This document shows positions 25,367 to 32,043 of a stretch of DNA of 64,000 nt, piece after piece. Position numbers and translations under genes: made by a program. Position 1 is the first letter of the stretch. Every line of letters begins with the position of its first letter. Source of the DNA: Clostridiaceae bacterium (GTDB taxonomy: Bacteria > Bacillota > Clostridia > Oscillospirales > Acutalibacteraceae); the NCBI GenBank assembly GCA_016295355.1, contig JAEDLK010000006.1, positions 1 through 64,000 of the forward strand. Reading direction: 5' to 3'. The notes under the pieces were generated by a model. That model was not told the origin of the DNA. It did not search any database and saw only the letters and a program-made list of their open reading frames with translations.

Positions 25367-25553
25367 CTCTGAAAGAGTCTTTTTTTTTGTAAGGACTCTG
25401 GTTTTGTCAGGGCTGTAGGCAGAAAGAACTGCTTATTCCGCTACCAGGCGACATACAGTGGCGGGACCTTTCTTACTGCAGTCAAACCGAGGGAGGCGTA
25501 AACCCGACCTTTTGGGTCGGAATAATAAATTCCGTAAAGCGGGAGGTGCCGTT
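25367..25553 (+). promoter_or_regulatory. Structured leader of rpmG
   Basis: Hairpins visible: AGAGTC/GACTCT around a T-rich loop (near 25375-25400), GCAGAAAGAACTGC near 25421, and CCGACC/GGTCGG at about 25504-25519. No match to a named ribosomal leader could be made. tRNA-Trp, which lies here in some Bacillota, is not present. Confidence 0.4.
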
Positions 25554-25703
25554 ATGAGAGTTAAAATCACACTGGCTTGCACTGAGTGCAAACAGCGCAA
25601 CTACAACACGATGAAAAATAAGAAGAATGACCCGGACAGACTTGAAATGAATAAGTATTGCAAGTTCTGTAAAAAGCACACCCTTCACAAGGAAACAAAG
25701 TAA
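25554..25703 (+). CDS. rpmG: 50S ribosomal protein L33
   Basis: A 49-residue basic protein of the large ribosomal subunit, of the zinc-binding type: the pairs CTEC and CKFC are intact. It starts MRVKITLACTECK with GGGAGGTG just upstream. It leads the secE-nusG-rplKA cluster, the usual order in Bacillota. The retention of all four cysteines means it is not the zinc-free variant made under zinc starvation. Confidence 0.95.
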   Translation: MRVKITLACTECKQRNYNTMKNKKNDPDRLEMNKYCKFCKKHTLHKETK

Positions 25704-25715
25704 GGGGTGCGACTG

Positions 25716-26402
25716 ATGAAAACTGTAAACAATCTTTGCCGAATTTTGGCAGTCGTTTGCGCTTTGGCTACATTGGTGATGTTTTGCTTCACCTTTGCCG
25801 AGTTCAAAACGCTTGACGGCTCGTTTGAGGCCAGCGGTTTGCAATTAAGCTTTGCCGCCGAGGTAAGAGAAGGGCAGAAAATTGCTCGAAGTGCCGATTT
25901 GTTTTTCTGCTTTTGGCTTGCCGTCCTAACGGTGGCGCTCGGCGTGATTTCCTTCTTTGCCAAGTCCAAGGGGTTAAAGTACTGGTTTGCCGGTATCAGC
26001 CTTGGTACGGCCATTTATATGTTGGTTATTACGCTTAGCAATCCGTGGAAATTTGTCGATTCGAGACCGTTTACTGCGGTGACGGAGTCCATTTCCTATG
26101 GGCCGTTTGTGGCATTTGCCACAATCGCATTGTTCTTATCAGCCGCTTTTGCCATCGTTTATATGTTTGTAAGCGATTATTTGGAGGTTGTCGCGTCCAA
26201 GGGTGAAAAGAAGGTTCTGATTAAGAGAGTCATTCAGTTCTTAAAGGATTATAAGAGCGAAACAAAGAAAATTGTTTGGCCCGGTCCGAGGGATGTTGTC
26301 AAGAATACCTTGATCGTTCTGCTCATGTGCCTGATTATCGGCGTGATTATCTGGTTGGTTGACTGGGGTCTCGGTTCTTTGCTGAATGTCATCTGGGGCT
26401 AA
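25716..26402 (+). CDS. secE: SecE with N-terminal four-helix membrane extension
   Basis: A 228-residue protein, where bacterial SecE is usually 60-125. Residues about 165-228 are a normal SecE: the amphipathic segment IQFLKDYKSETKKIVWPGPRDVV and one helix TLIVLLMCLIIGVIIW. The preceding part has four hydrophobic segments (about 6-28, 65-88, 97-117, 130-152). The downstream neighbour nusG and upstream rpmG confirm the locus. SecE clamps SecY in the Sec translocon; what the extra domain does is unknown. One open frame covers both parts with no frameshift. The ATG at 25716 has AAGGGGTG at good spacing. Confidence 0.9.
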   Translation: MKTVNNLCRILAVVCALATLVMFCFTFAEFKTLDGSFEASGLQLSFAAEVREGQKIARSADLFFCFWLAVLTVALGVISFFAKSKGLKYWFAGISLGTAIYMLVITLSNPWKFVDSRPFTAVTESISYGPFVAFATIALFLSAAFAIVYMFVSDYLEVVASKGEKKVLIKRVIQFLKDYKSETKKIVWPGPRDVVKNTLIVLLMCLIIGVIIWLVDWGLGSLLNVIWG

Positions 26403-26424
26403 TGCCCGTTAAGGAGGAAACCTG

Positions 26425-26946
26425 ATGGCTGAAGAAGCAAGATGGTATGTTGTTCAGACAATGTCCGGCTATGAAAATAAGGTCGCCAGCGATCTTGCAA
26501 CCATGGTTGAAAACCGAAAGATGCAGGATTTGATTGTCGATATTAAGATTCCGACCGAAAAGGTAACGGAAATTAAGGACGATAAGACCCGTGAGGTCGA
26601 GCGCAAAATTTTCCCCGGATATGTCCTCATTAAAATGATTGTGACCAACGATTCTTGGTTTGTGGTGCGGAACATTCATGGCTGCACAGGTTTTGTGGGG
26701 CCGGAATCCAAACCCGTTCCGCTGACAGAGGATGAGGTGGCCGCCTTGGGCGTTGATAAGCACAGCGTTACCGTGGGCTACCAGGTTGGCGATCAGGTTA
26801 AGATCGTAAGCGGTCCTTTGAAGGATTTCGACGGCGTTGTCAAGGAAATTCATGTCGCAGAAAACAGCGTTAGCGTCGGAATTAACGCGTTCGGTCGGGA
26901 AACCTTAGCCGAATTTGAGTTGGATCAAATCGTTCTGGCCGATTAA
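26425..26946 (+). CDS. nusG: Transcription termination/antitermination protein NusG
   Basis: A 173-residue NusG. The N-terminal NGN domain (about 1-110) opens with WYVVQTMSGYENKVA and contains IFPGYVLI; the C-terminal KOW domain has GDQVKIVSGPLKDFDGVV. It binds RNA polymerase and couples it to Rho or the ribosome. It lies 22 bp after secE with a strong AAGGAGGAAA site, in the conserved secE-nusG-rplK-rplA order. Confidence 0.97.
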   Translation: MAEEARWYVVQTMSGYENKVASDLATMVENRKMQDLIVDIKIPTEKVTEIKDDKTREVERKIFPGYVLIKMIVTNDSWFVVRNIHGCTGFVGPESKPVPLTEDEVAALGVDKHSVTVGYQVGDQVKIVSGPLKDFDGVVKEIHVAENSVSVGINAFGRETLAEFELDQIVLAD

Positions 26947-27093
26947 AAACGGCTTTTGTCATTTGCGACGAATGCGTCGCCGCATCGGAAACGGTGCAAA
27001 CAGACGGGACGGCCCGTCTGCGTGGGAGGAATGTGTTCATTCCGCCGAGTGTCAAAATAACACTGTTAACCACATATTTTGGAGGTGCACAAA
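26947..27093 (+). promoter_or_regulatory. Leader of rplK, candidate L1/L11 control region
   Basis: Four short hairpins in a row: GCGAC/GTCGC near 26964, CAGACGGG/CCCGTCTG at about 27000-27019, GGAATG/CATTCC near 27028, and AGTGT/ACACT near 27048. The last 21 bases before the ribosome site (27066-27086) recur almost unchanged before rplA (27547-27567). Autoregulation of this operon by L1 is established in bacteria; that this is its site is inference. Confidence 0.5.
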
Positions 27094-27519
27094 ATGGCTC
27101 AAAAAATCATTGGCTATATTAAATTGCAGATCCCTGCCGGAAAGGCAACTCCGGCACCGCCTGTCGGCCCTGCTCTGGGTCAGCACGGCGTTAACATTAT
27201 GGCGTTTACCAAAGAATTCAACGAGCGCACAAAAAATGATATTGGTCTGGTCATTCCTGTTGTGATTACCGTTTATGCGGATCATTCCTTCAGCTTCATC
27301 ACCAAGACCCCTCCGGCGGCTGTTCTGATTAAGAAGGCCTGCGGTATTGAAACTGCGTCCGGTACGCCGAACAAGACTAAGGTCGCTAAGATCACTAAAG
27401 AACAGGTCCGTCAGATCGCCGAGACCAAGATGCCCGATTTGAATGCCGCCAGCCTTGATGCTGCTATCAGCATGATTGCCGGTACGGCACGCAGCATGGG
27501 CGTCGAAGTCGTCGACTGA
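27094..27519 (+). CDS. rplK: 50S ribosomal protein L11
   Basis: A 141-residue protein with the typical opening MAQKIIGYIKLQIPAGKA and the Pro-rich PAPPVGPALGQHGVNIM of the N-terminal domain; the C-terminal half ends in SMGVEVVD. It binds the GTPase-associated region of 23S rRNA. The ATG at 27094 follows GGAGGTG; the earlier in-frame TTG would place the start inside the ribosome site. Confidence 0.97.
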   Translation: MAQKIIGYIKLQIPAGKATPAPPVGPALGQHGVNIMAFTKEFNERTKNDIGLVIPVVITVYADHSFSFITKTPPAAVLIKKACGIETASGTPNKTKVAKITKEQVRQIAETKMPDLNAASLDAAISMIAGTARSMGVEVVD

Positions 27520-27574
27520 TTCTCTCCTGTGGGAGGAAAATTCCGATTAACCACATACTTGGGAGGTATTGAAA

Positions 27575-28270
27575 GTGAAACACGGAAAAAAGTATAATGA
27601 AAGCGCAAAGCTGATCGAACCCGGTAAGCTTTACGATGCAGAAGAAGCAGTGGCTACTGTTGTTAAGACCGCTACTGCGAAGTTTGATGAAACGGTTGAA
27701 ATCCACATTCGCTTGGGTGTTGACTCCCGTCACGCCGATCAGCAGGTTCGTGGTGCTGTTGTTCTGCCCAACGGAACCGGTAAGACCGTTCGCATTTTGG
27801 TGTTGGCTAAAGGTGACAAGGCCGATGCCGCTAAAGAGGCCGGTGCCGATTATGTCGGTGCTGAAGACATGGTTGCAAAGATCCAGAATGAAAACTGGAT
27901 GGAATTTGATGTTGTGATTGCTTCTCCGGACATGATGGGTCTGGTAGGTCGTTTGGGTAAGGTGCTCGGTCCGCGTGGCTTGATGCCTTCACCGAAGGCC
28001 GGTACCGTTACCCCGGATGTTGCTAAGGCTGTGACCGAGGCAAAGGCCGGTAAGATTGAGTACCGCTTGGACAAGACAAACATCATTCACTGCCCGATCG
28101 GCAAGGCTTCGTTCGGCGCTGAAAAGTTGCAGGAAAACTTTAACACTCTGATGGAAGCTGTTATCAAGGCAAAGCCGGAAGCAACCAAGGGTCAGTACAT
28201 TCGTTCCTGCGTGTTGGCCACCACCATGGGCCCGGGCATTAAACTGAATGTTGCCAAGTTCGGTAACTGA
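27575..28270 (+). CDS. rplA: 50S ribosomal protein L1
   Basis: A 231-residue protein starting MKHGKKYNESAKLI. The signature region GPRGLMPSPKAGTVTPDV is intact. L1 forms the mobile stalk at the tRNA exit site and represses its own operon by binding mRNA in many bacteria. GTG at 27575 is preferred to TTG at 27569 because GGGAGGT ends at 27567, seven bases upstream. Confidence 0.97.
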   Translation: MKHGKKYNESAKLIEPGKLYDAEEAVATVVKTATAKFDETVEIHIRLGVDSRHADQQVRGAVVLPNGTGKTVRILVLAKGDKADAAKEAGADYVGAEDMVAKIQNENWMEFDVVIASPDMMGLVGRLGKVLGPRGLMPSPKAGTVTPDVAKAVTEAKAGKIEYRLDKTNIIHCPIGKASFGAEKLQENFNTLMEAVIKAKPEATKGQYIRSCVLATTMGPGIKLNVAKFGN

Positions 28271-28300
28271 TTCTTTTCTTTTAGAGAAAAAAATCAGCAC

Positions 28301-28329
28301 TTGACAAACACACTCTTTTGGTGTAATAT
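28301..28329 (+). promoter_or_regulatory. Promoter of rplJ-rplL
   Basis: TTGACA (28301-28306), 17 bp spacer, TAATAT (28324-28329). Confidence 0.75.
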
Positions 28330-28334
28330 ATCTT

Positions 28335-28466
28335 TGTTGTATTACTTGAGACAGTAGGTTCCCGTCGGGGAGTAAGCTCAGTCGCCTGCCGAGGTATGCA
28401 AAACATAACAATTGTCATGTTTTTGCCTGTCCTTTTGTCTCAAGGGACAGGCAATTTTCTTTTTGT
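28335..28466 (+). promoter_or_regulatory. L10 leader with terminator/antiterminator
   Basis: The region upstream of rplJ has the layout of the Bacillota L10 leader, to which L10(L12)4 binds. A strong terminator (stem 28423-28432 with 28445-28454, then a T-rich run) lies just before the gene. CTTGAGACA at 28345-28353 is exactly complementary to TGTCTCAAG at 28436-28444 in the terminator loop and flank, so an early segment can pair there and prevent or compete with termination. Confidence 0.8.
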
Positions 28467-28481
28467 TTGGAGGTGAACATT

Positions 28482-28991
28482 TTGCCAAACGCAAAAGTTT
28501 TGGAGGAAAAGAAGGCAGTCGTTGCCGCTTTGACCGAAAAGTTGCAGAATTCTGTTGCCGGCGTTGTGGTTGACTATACCGGCACATCCGTGGCTGACGA
28601 TACCGTTCTGCGTAAGGAACTTCGCGAAGCCGGCGTTGAGTATTCAGTTGTTAAGAATACTTTGTTAACCCGTGCTATCGAGGGGACTGCCCTGGAAGGC
28701 ATGAAGGAAGCTTTGGAGGGAACAACCGCTCTGGCTGTTTCCAGAGAAGACTATGTAGCCGCTGCCCGTATTCTCGGTAAGTTTGCCGAAACACATGAAG
28801 CCTTCAAGATTAAGACCGGTTACCTGGACGGTGCCGTAATTGACCTTGATACCATCAATGCTCTTGCAAAGTTGCCCAGCCGCGAGGTTCTTCTCGCTAC
28901 GGTTCTCAGTGCCTTCCAGGCACCCATGGCCAGCTTTGCCCGCGCCGTGCAGGCCGTTGTTGATAAGAACGGCGAAGCTGCGGCTGAATAA
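28482..28991 (+). CDS. rplJ: 50S ribosomal protein L10
   Basis: A 169-residue protein beginning MPNAKVLEEKKAVVA from a TTG codon at 28482, seven bases after GGAGGTG. The rRNA-binding N-terminal domain (VVVDYTG, LREAGVEYSVVKNTLL) and the C-terminal helix that anchors L7/L12 dimers are both recognisable. The rare start codon and the attenuating leader upstream suggest tight control of L10 output relative to L12. Confidence 0.96.
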   Translation: MPNAKVLEEKKAVVAALTEKLQNSVAGVVVDYTGTSVADDTVLRKELREAGVEYSVVKNTLLTRAIEGTALEGMKEALEGTTALAVSREDYVAAARILGKFAETHEAFKIKTGYLDGAVIDLDTINALAKLPSREVLLATVLSAFQAPMASFARAVQAVVDKNGEAAAE

Positions 28992-29024
28992 TTAAAAATC
29001 ACATTATATTGGAGGAAAAAGAAA

Positions 29025-29402
29025 ATGGCATCTGAAAAGGTTACTGCTATTGTTGAAGAACTGAAAGTTCTGACTGTTTTGGAACTTTCTGAATTGGTTA
29101 AGGCCGTCGAGGAAGAATTCGGCGTGTCTGCCGCTGCCGCTGTTGCTGTGGCTGCTCCTGCTGCCGGTGGCGCTGCTGCTGCTGACGAGAAGACTGAATT
29201 TGATGTTGTGTTGACCGGTGCCGGCGCTAACAAGATTCAGGTCATCAAGACTGTTCGTGAGATTACCGGTTTGGGTCTGGCTGACGCTAAGGCTCTGGTT
29301 GACGGTGTTCCGAAGCCTGTTAAGGAAGGCGCTTCTAAGGAAGATGCTGAAGCTATCAAGGCTAAATTGGAAGAAGCCGGCGCTACTGTCGAGTTGAAGT
29401 AA
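29025..29402 (+). CDS. rplL: 50S ribosomal protein L7/L12
   Basis: A 125-residue protein: an N-terminal dimerisation helix region (LKVLTVLELSELVKAVEEEF), an Ala/Val-rich hinge (about 38-52) and a C-terminal factor-binding domain with FDVVLTGAGANKIQVIK and GLGLADAKALVDG. It forms the stalk that recruits translation GTPases. The 33 bp gap after rplJ holds an excellent GGAGG site, as expected for a protein made in several copies per ribosome. Confidence 0.98.
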   Translation: MASEKVTAIVEELKVLTVLELSELVKAVEEEFGVSAAAAVAVAAPAAGGAAAADEKTEFDVVLTGAGANKIQVIKTVREITGLGLADAKALVDGVPKPVKEGASKEDAEAIKAKLEEAGATVELK

Positions 29403-29420
29403 TTCTTTTGATAAAAGCCA

Positions 29421-29466
29421 AACACCTGCTAAAGCAACGATTGTTGCATTAGCAGGTGTTTTTTTC
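29421..29466 (+). terminator. Terminator after rplL
   Basis: Ten-base outer stem AACACCTGCT/AGCAGGTGTT enclosing GCAAC/GTTGC, followed by seven T. It may also serve the convergent Lrp gene from the other side. Confidence 0.9.
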
Positions 29467-29517
29467 GTTTTGCAGAGGGTTTGTCTCATCAATAATTCAT
29501 ATTCCCGCCAAAAGGCT

Positions 29518-30000
29518 TTATGAGCGTTGTCCGTTTCGCTTGATCAGGCCATCTCGCTCAAAAATATCCTGCAGTCCGATGTCGGATGCACTTTTCGGGT
29601 TAGAAAAGGCGATTTGGGTTTGCGTATGGCCGTATTGTTGTAATTCGTTGATAAAGATGTCCAGCGCCTCGGTCGACGGAAAGGCAACCTTTAGCAGTTG
29701 TGAAAAACGGCCGGTGATGCAATAGCACTCCATCACATTGGGGTTCTGTTGAATGGCCGGATAAAAGGTCGGCTTTTGTTCGGGGCTTAAATCCAGGCTG
29801 ATAAAGGCCACCACGGGGAAGCCTGCACCCTTCAAATCTACACGCAGATGATAGCCCTCGATGTAGCCGGACTTCTCCAACTTTTCCAATCGGGCGGCCG
29901 TGGCCGGGGAGGATAAATAAACACGGTTGGCCAATTCCTTTAAGGGCATACGGGCGTTCTTTTGCAAAAGGGTGATTAACTTCAAATCAATAGCATCCAT
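29518..30000 (-). CDS. Lrp/AsnC family transcriptional regulator
   Basis: A 160-residue regulator. A winged HTH (about 1-60) shows MDAIDLKLITLLQKNARMPLKELA-type spacing and the recognition helix SSPATAARLEKLEKSG; residues 68-150 form the RAM ligand-sensing and oligomerisation domain (FPVVAFISL, ECYCITGRFSQLLKV). Members sense amino acids and form octamers that wrap DNA. The ATG at 30000 has GAGGTGG five bases upstream, so the longer frame to 30027 is not used. No adjacent permease or catabolic gene indicates the ligand. Confidence 0.92.
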   Translation of the reverse strand: MDAIDLKLITLLQKNARMPLKELANRVYLSSPATAARLEKLEKSGYIEGYHLRVDLKGAGFPVVAFISLDLSPEQKPTFYPAIQQNPNVMECYCITGRFSQLLKVAFPSTEALDIFINELQQYGHTQTQIAFSNPKSASDIGLQDIFERDGLIKRNGQRS

Positions 30001-30045
30001 GCCGTCCACCTCAAAACCGATTGCCAAGCAATCCTTTCTGTGGAT

Positions 30046-30074
30046 AGTATAGCATGAAACCTAATTTTCGTCAA
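30046..30074 (-). promoter_or_regulatory. Promoter of the Lrp gene
   Basis: Minus-strand TTGACG (30074-30069), 17 bp spacer, TATACT (30051-30046). Confidence 0.75.
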
Positions 30075-30140
30075 TGAAAGAAGTTATTCGTCTATGATGA
30101 TTAAGCAAAAATCGTATTTTTCGGAAGAAAAAAATGAAAA

Positions 30141-30845
30141 CTATTGAAAAATATCATTATCGGGACCGCATTGATTTTCACCGAAGAAAGCGCTGGTACC
30201 GTCAGCCGCCGCCAAACCCAGTAGCACCGATCTGTGTGAAGCAAACCCGTTTTCCTTCAGCTTGGCAAGCAACCAACGCTCATCCTTGCCGATGGCACGT
30301 AGGTTGTCCGACAGCACGCGTCCGTCGGTAATCACCGTGACGGGAACGACGGACGGGCTGACCGGCAAGGATAAATCGGTTGGATTAACCGGTCGTGTTG
30401 CGGCTGTGGGCAAAAAGCTGATCTTGCCGCTCGGTTCCATCACAGCCAGGCTGATTTCCCGTAAATCAAAGTATCCGGCCGTACGGCATTGCATGAGAAA
30501 TTCGCTCATATCCAAACGGGCGACAGATAGATTCCTGCGATAGATTTTCCCGTTCCTGTATAACACTTTGCTTTTGCCGAAAATGACCCGTCTGATTTTC
30601 AGACAGCGGGAGCAAAGCAACGAGAACAGACAAGTGACCAATCCAAAGACAATCATAGCAGTTAACGGTTTGAGCGGTTCTTCAATTTCGGTTGCCAGTT
30701 CGGCTGCAATAGAGCCGATGGAAATACCGTTGATATAATCGAACATGGTCAGTTGTGATACTTGCTTGTTGCCTGACAGCTTGGTCAGTAAGAATAAAAC
30801 GGTTAACGATAAAAAAGAGGTTAGGACAACTTGAATAATTGACAT
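30141..30845 (-). CDS. DUF421/YetF-like membrane protein
   Basis: A 234-residue protein with three N-terminal membrane helices (about 4-23, 35-55, 60-80) followed by a soluble DUF421 domain. FDYINGISIGSIAAELA and NLSVARLDMSEFLMQCRTAGYFDL are typical of the YetF/YkjA family; members of this family have been linked with spore membranes, and their molecular role is unclear. The 3' arm of a hairpin just upstream (30852-30879) contains its ribosome site AGGGGTG. Confidence 0.88.
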   Translation of the reverse strand: MSIIQVVLTSFLSLTVLFLLTKLSGNKQVSQLTMFDYINGISIGSIAAELATEIEEPLKPLTAMIVFGLVTCLFSLLCSRCLKIRRVIFGKSKVLYRNGKIYRRNLSVARLDMSEFLMQCRTAGYFDLREISLAVMEPSGKISFLPTAATRPVNPTDLSLPVSPSVVPVTVITDGRVLSDNLRAIGKDERWLLAKLKENGFASHRSVLLGLAAADGTSAFFGENQCGPDNDIFQ

Positions 30846-30851
30846 AAAAAT

Positions 30852-30879
30852 ACACCCCTGCTATTATGGGCAGGAGTGT
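30852..30879 (-). terminator. Hairpin burying the DUF421 ribosome site
   Basis: On the minus strand ACACTCCTGC pairs with GCAGGGGTGT (one G-U pair), followed by ATTTTT and the ATG of the DUF421 gene. It can act as a terminator for the recR operon and also occlude the ribosome site. Confidence 0.6.
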
Positions 30880-30893
30880 GGGGCATTATGCAT

Positions 30894-31103
30894 TCAGCTT
30901 GTTTTCTTTTTGAGTTTTTCGCGTGTTCCGTCGGGCCGCAACAAAACGGTGTTATCAAGCTGTGCCTCTAAATTGGTGCGGTAAGCGTCAATATAGGCTT
31001 TGCGCAGGGCAGCTTGCTCGGCCTTTTCAGCTTCATTCAATCCCTGCGTTTTGCTTTTTTTGGCCAATTCATTGATGCGCCGGATCATATCATCGGTAAT
31101 CAA
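30894..31103 (-). CDS. DUF896 (YnzC-like) protein
   Basis: A 69-residue helical protein starting MITDDMIRRINELAKKSK with GLNEAEKAEQAALRKAYIDAYR, the hallmark of DUF896. Bacillus YnzC is a short helical hairpin; its role is unsettled, with some links to the SOS-linked yneA operon. It overlaps recR by 4 bp, so translation is coupled. Association with recR and a LexA-type cell fits a DNA-damage theme, but that is only a hint. Confidence 0.9.
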   Translation of the reverse strand: MITDDMIRRINELAKKSKTQGLNEAEKAEQAALRKAYIDAYRTNLEAQLDNTVLLRPDGTREKLKKKTS

Positions 31104-31699
31104 ATCTCATTTCTCCCCTCAAGCGCACACAGCAGTGTTTTTTCATCGGCATACTCTAAATCGCCACCCACCGGAATACCGTAAGCCAGTCGCGTGGTGC
31201 GAATACCCAACGGCTTGACCAGCCGGCTAATGTGACTGGCGGTTGCTTCGCCCTCCACAGTTAGATTGGTGGCCAGAATAATTTCTTTGACAGCAGGATC
31301 GCTCAAACGAGCCATCAGCTCTCGGATTTTTAGCTGCTCCGGACCGATGCCGTCCAACGGAGAAAGGGCACCGTGCAATACATGATAAAGACCCTTGTAC
31401 TCTCTTGTGCGCTCAAAGGCCATCACATCTCTCGGTTCCTCCACCACGCAGATAGTGCTTTTGTCCCGGGTCGAATCACTGCAAATAGAGCAGATCGGCC
31501 TATCGGTCAGGGATTGACACACACTGCAAAAATGAATTTTTTCCTTGGCACCCACCAGTGCATCAGCAAAGGCCTTGGATCGCTCGGCCGGCTGTGACAG
31601 CATATAAAAGGCCAGTCGCTGTGCCGTTTTTCGGCCGATGCCCGGGAGCTTTTCAAACTGATTGATCAGTTCGTTCAGCGGAACAATGTTGTATGCCAT
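31100..31699 (-). CDS. recR: Recombination protein RecR
   Basis: A 199-residue protein that acts with RecF and RecO to load RecA at gaps. It has the HhH region FEKLPGIGRKTAQRLA, a four-cysteine zinc finger (CSVCQSLTDRPICSIC), and a Toprim domain with ICVVEEPRDVMAFE. The ATG at 31699 gives the family start MAYNIVPLNELI; a start at 31729 would add an unrelated tail. The order dnaX-ebfC-recR is conserved across Bacillota. Confidence 0.97.
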   Translation of the reverse strand: MAYNIVPLNELINQFEKLPGIGRKTAQRLAFYMLSQPAERSKAFADALVGAKEKIHFCSVCQSLTDRPICSICSDSTRDKSTICVVEEPRDVMAFERTREYKGLYHVLHGALSPLDGIGPEQLKIRELMARLSDPAVKEIILATNLTVEGEATASHISRLVKPLGIRTTRLAYGIPVGGDLEYADEKTLLCALEGRNEI

Positions 31700-31700
31700 A

Positions 31701-32042
31701 TCAGAACATCCCAGGCAGATTGAGACCACCGGTCAAGGCACTCATCTGCTCGCTGGCGTCCGAAGAGGCCTTCTCAATGGCTTCATTAACGGCAACGGTG
31801 ATTAGATCTTCAACCATTTCGGCATCGTCGGCCGAGAGAATGTCGGGGTCAATGGTTAGCTTTTTGATTTTGTGACTGCCATCAACCGTGACGTTGACCA
31901 CACCACCGCCGGATACTGCCGTGTATTCTTTAACCGCCAGTTCGTCCTGCAAAACAGCCATGTCTTCTTGCATTTTCTGAGCCTGCTTGAGCATACTGTT
32001 CATGTTGCCGCCGCCCTGAGCGCCGGGAATTCTTACCTTCAT
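31701..32042 (-). CDS. YbaB/EbfC nucleoid-associated protein
   Basis: A 113-residue DNA-binding protein. A Gly-rich N-terminus (RIPGAQGGGNMNSMLKQAQKMQEDM) leads into the long helix and the central beta sheet (VSGGGVVNVTVDGSHKIKKLTIDP) typical of EbfC, which forms tweezer-like dimers. It lies between dnaX and recR, its usual place. The ATG at 32042 has a GGAGGTAA site; the longer frame to 32057 lacks one. Confidence 0.95.
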   Translation of the reverse strand: MKVRIPGAQGGGNMNSMLKQAQKMQEDMAVLQDELAVKEYTAVSGGGVVNVTVDGSHKIKKLTIDPDILSADDAEMVEDLITVAVNEAIEKASSDASEQMSALTGGLNLPGMF

Positions 32043-32043
32043 A

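Noticed and set aside
25367..25553. tRNA-Trp in the rpmG leader
   Set aside because: No cloverleaf, anticodon arm or TTCGA loop can be built.
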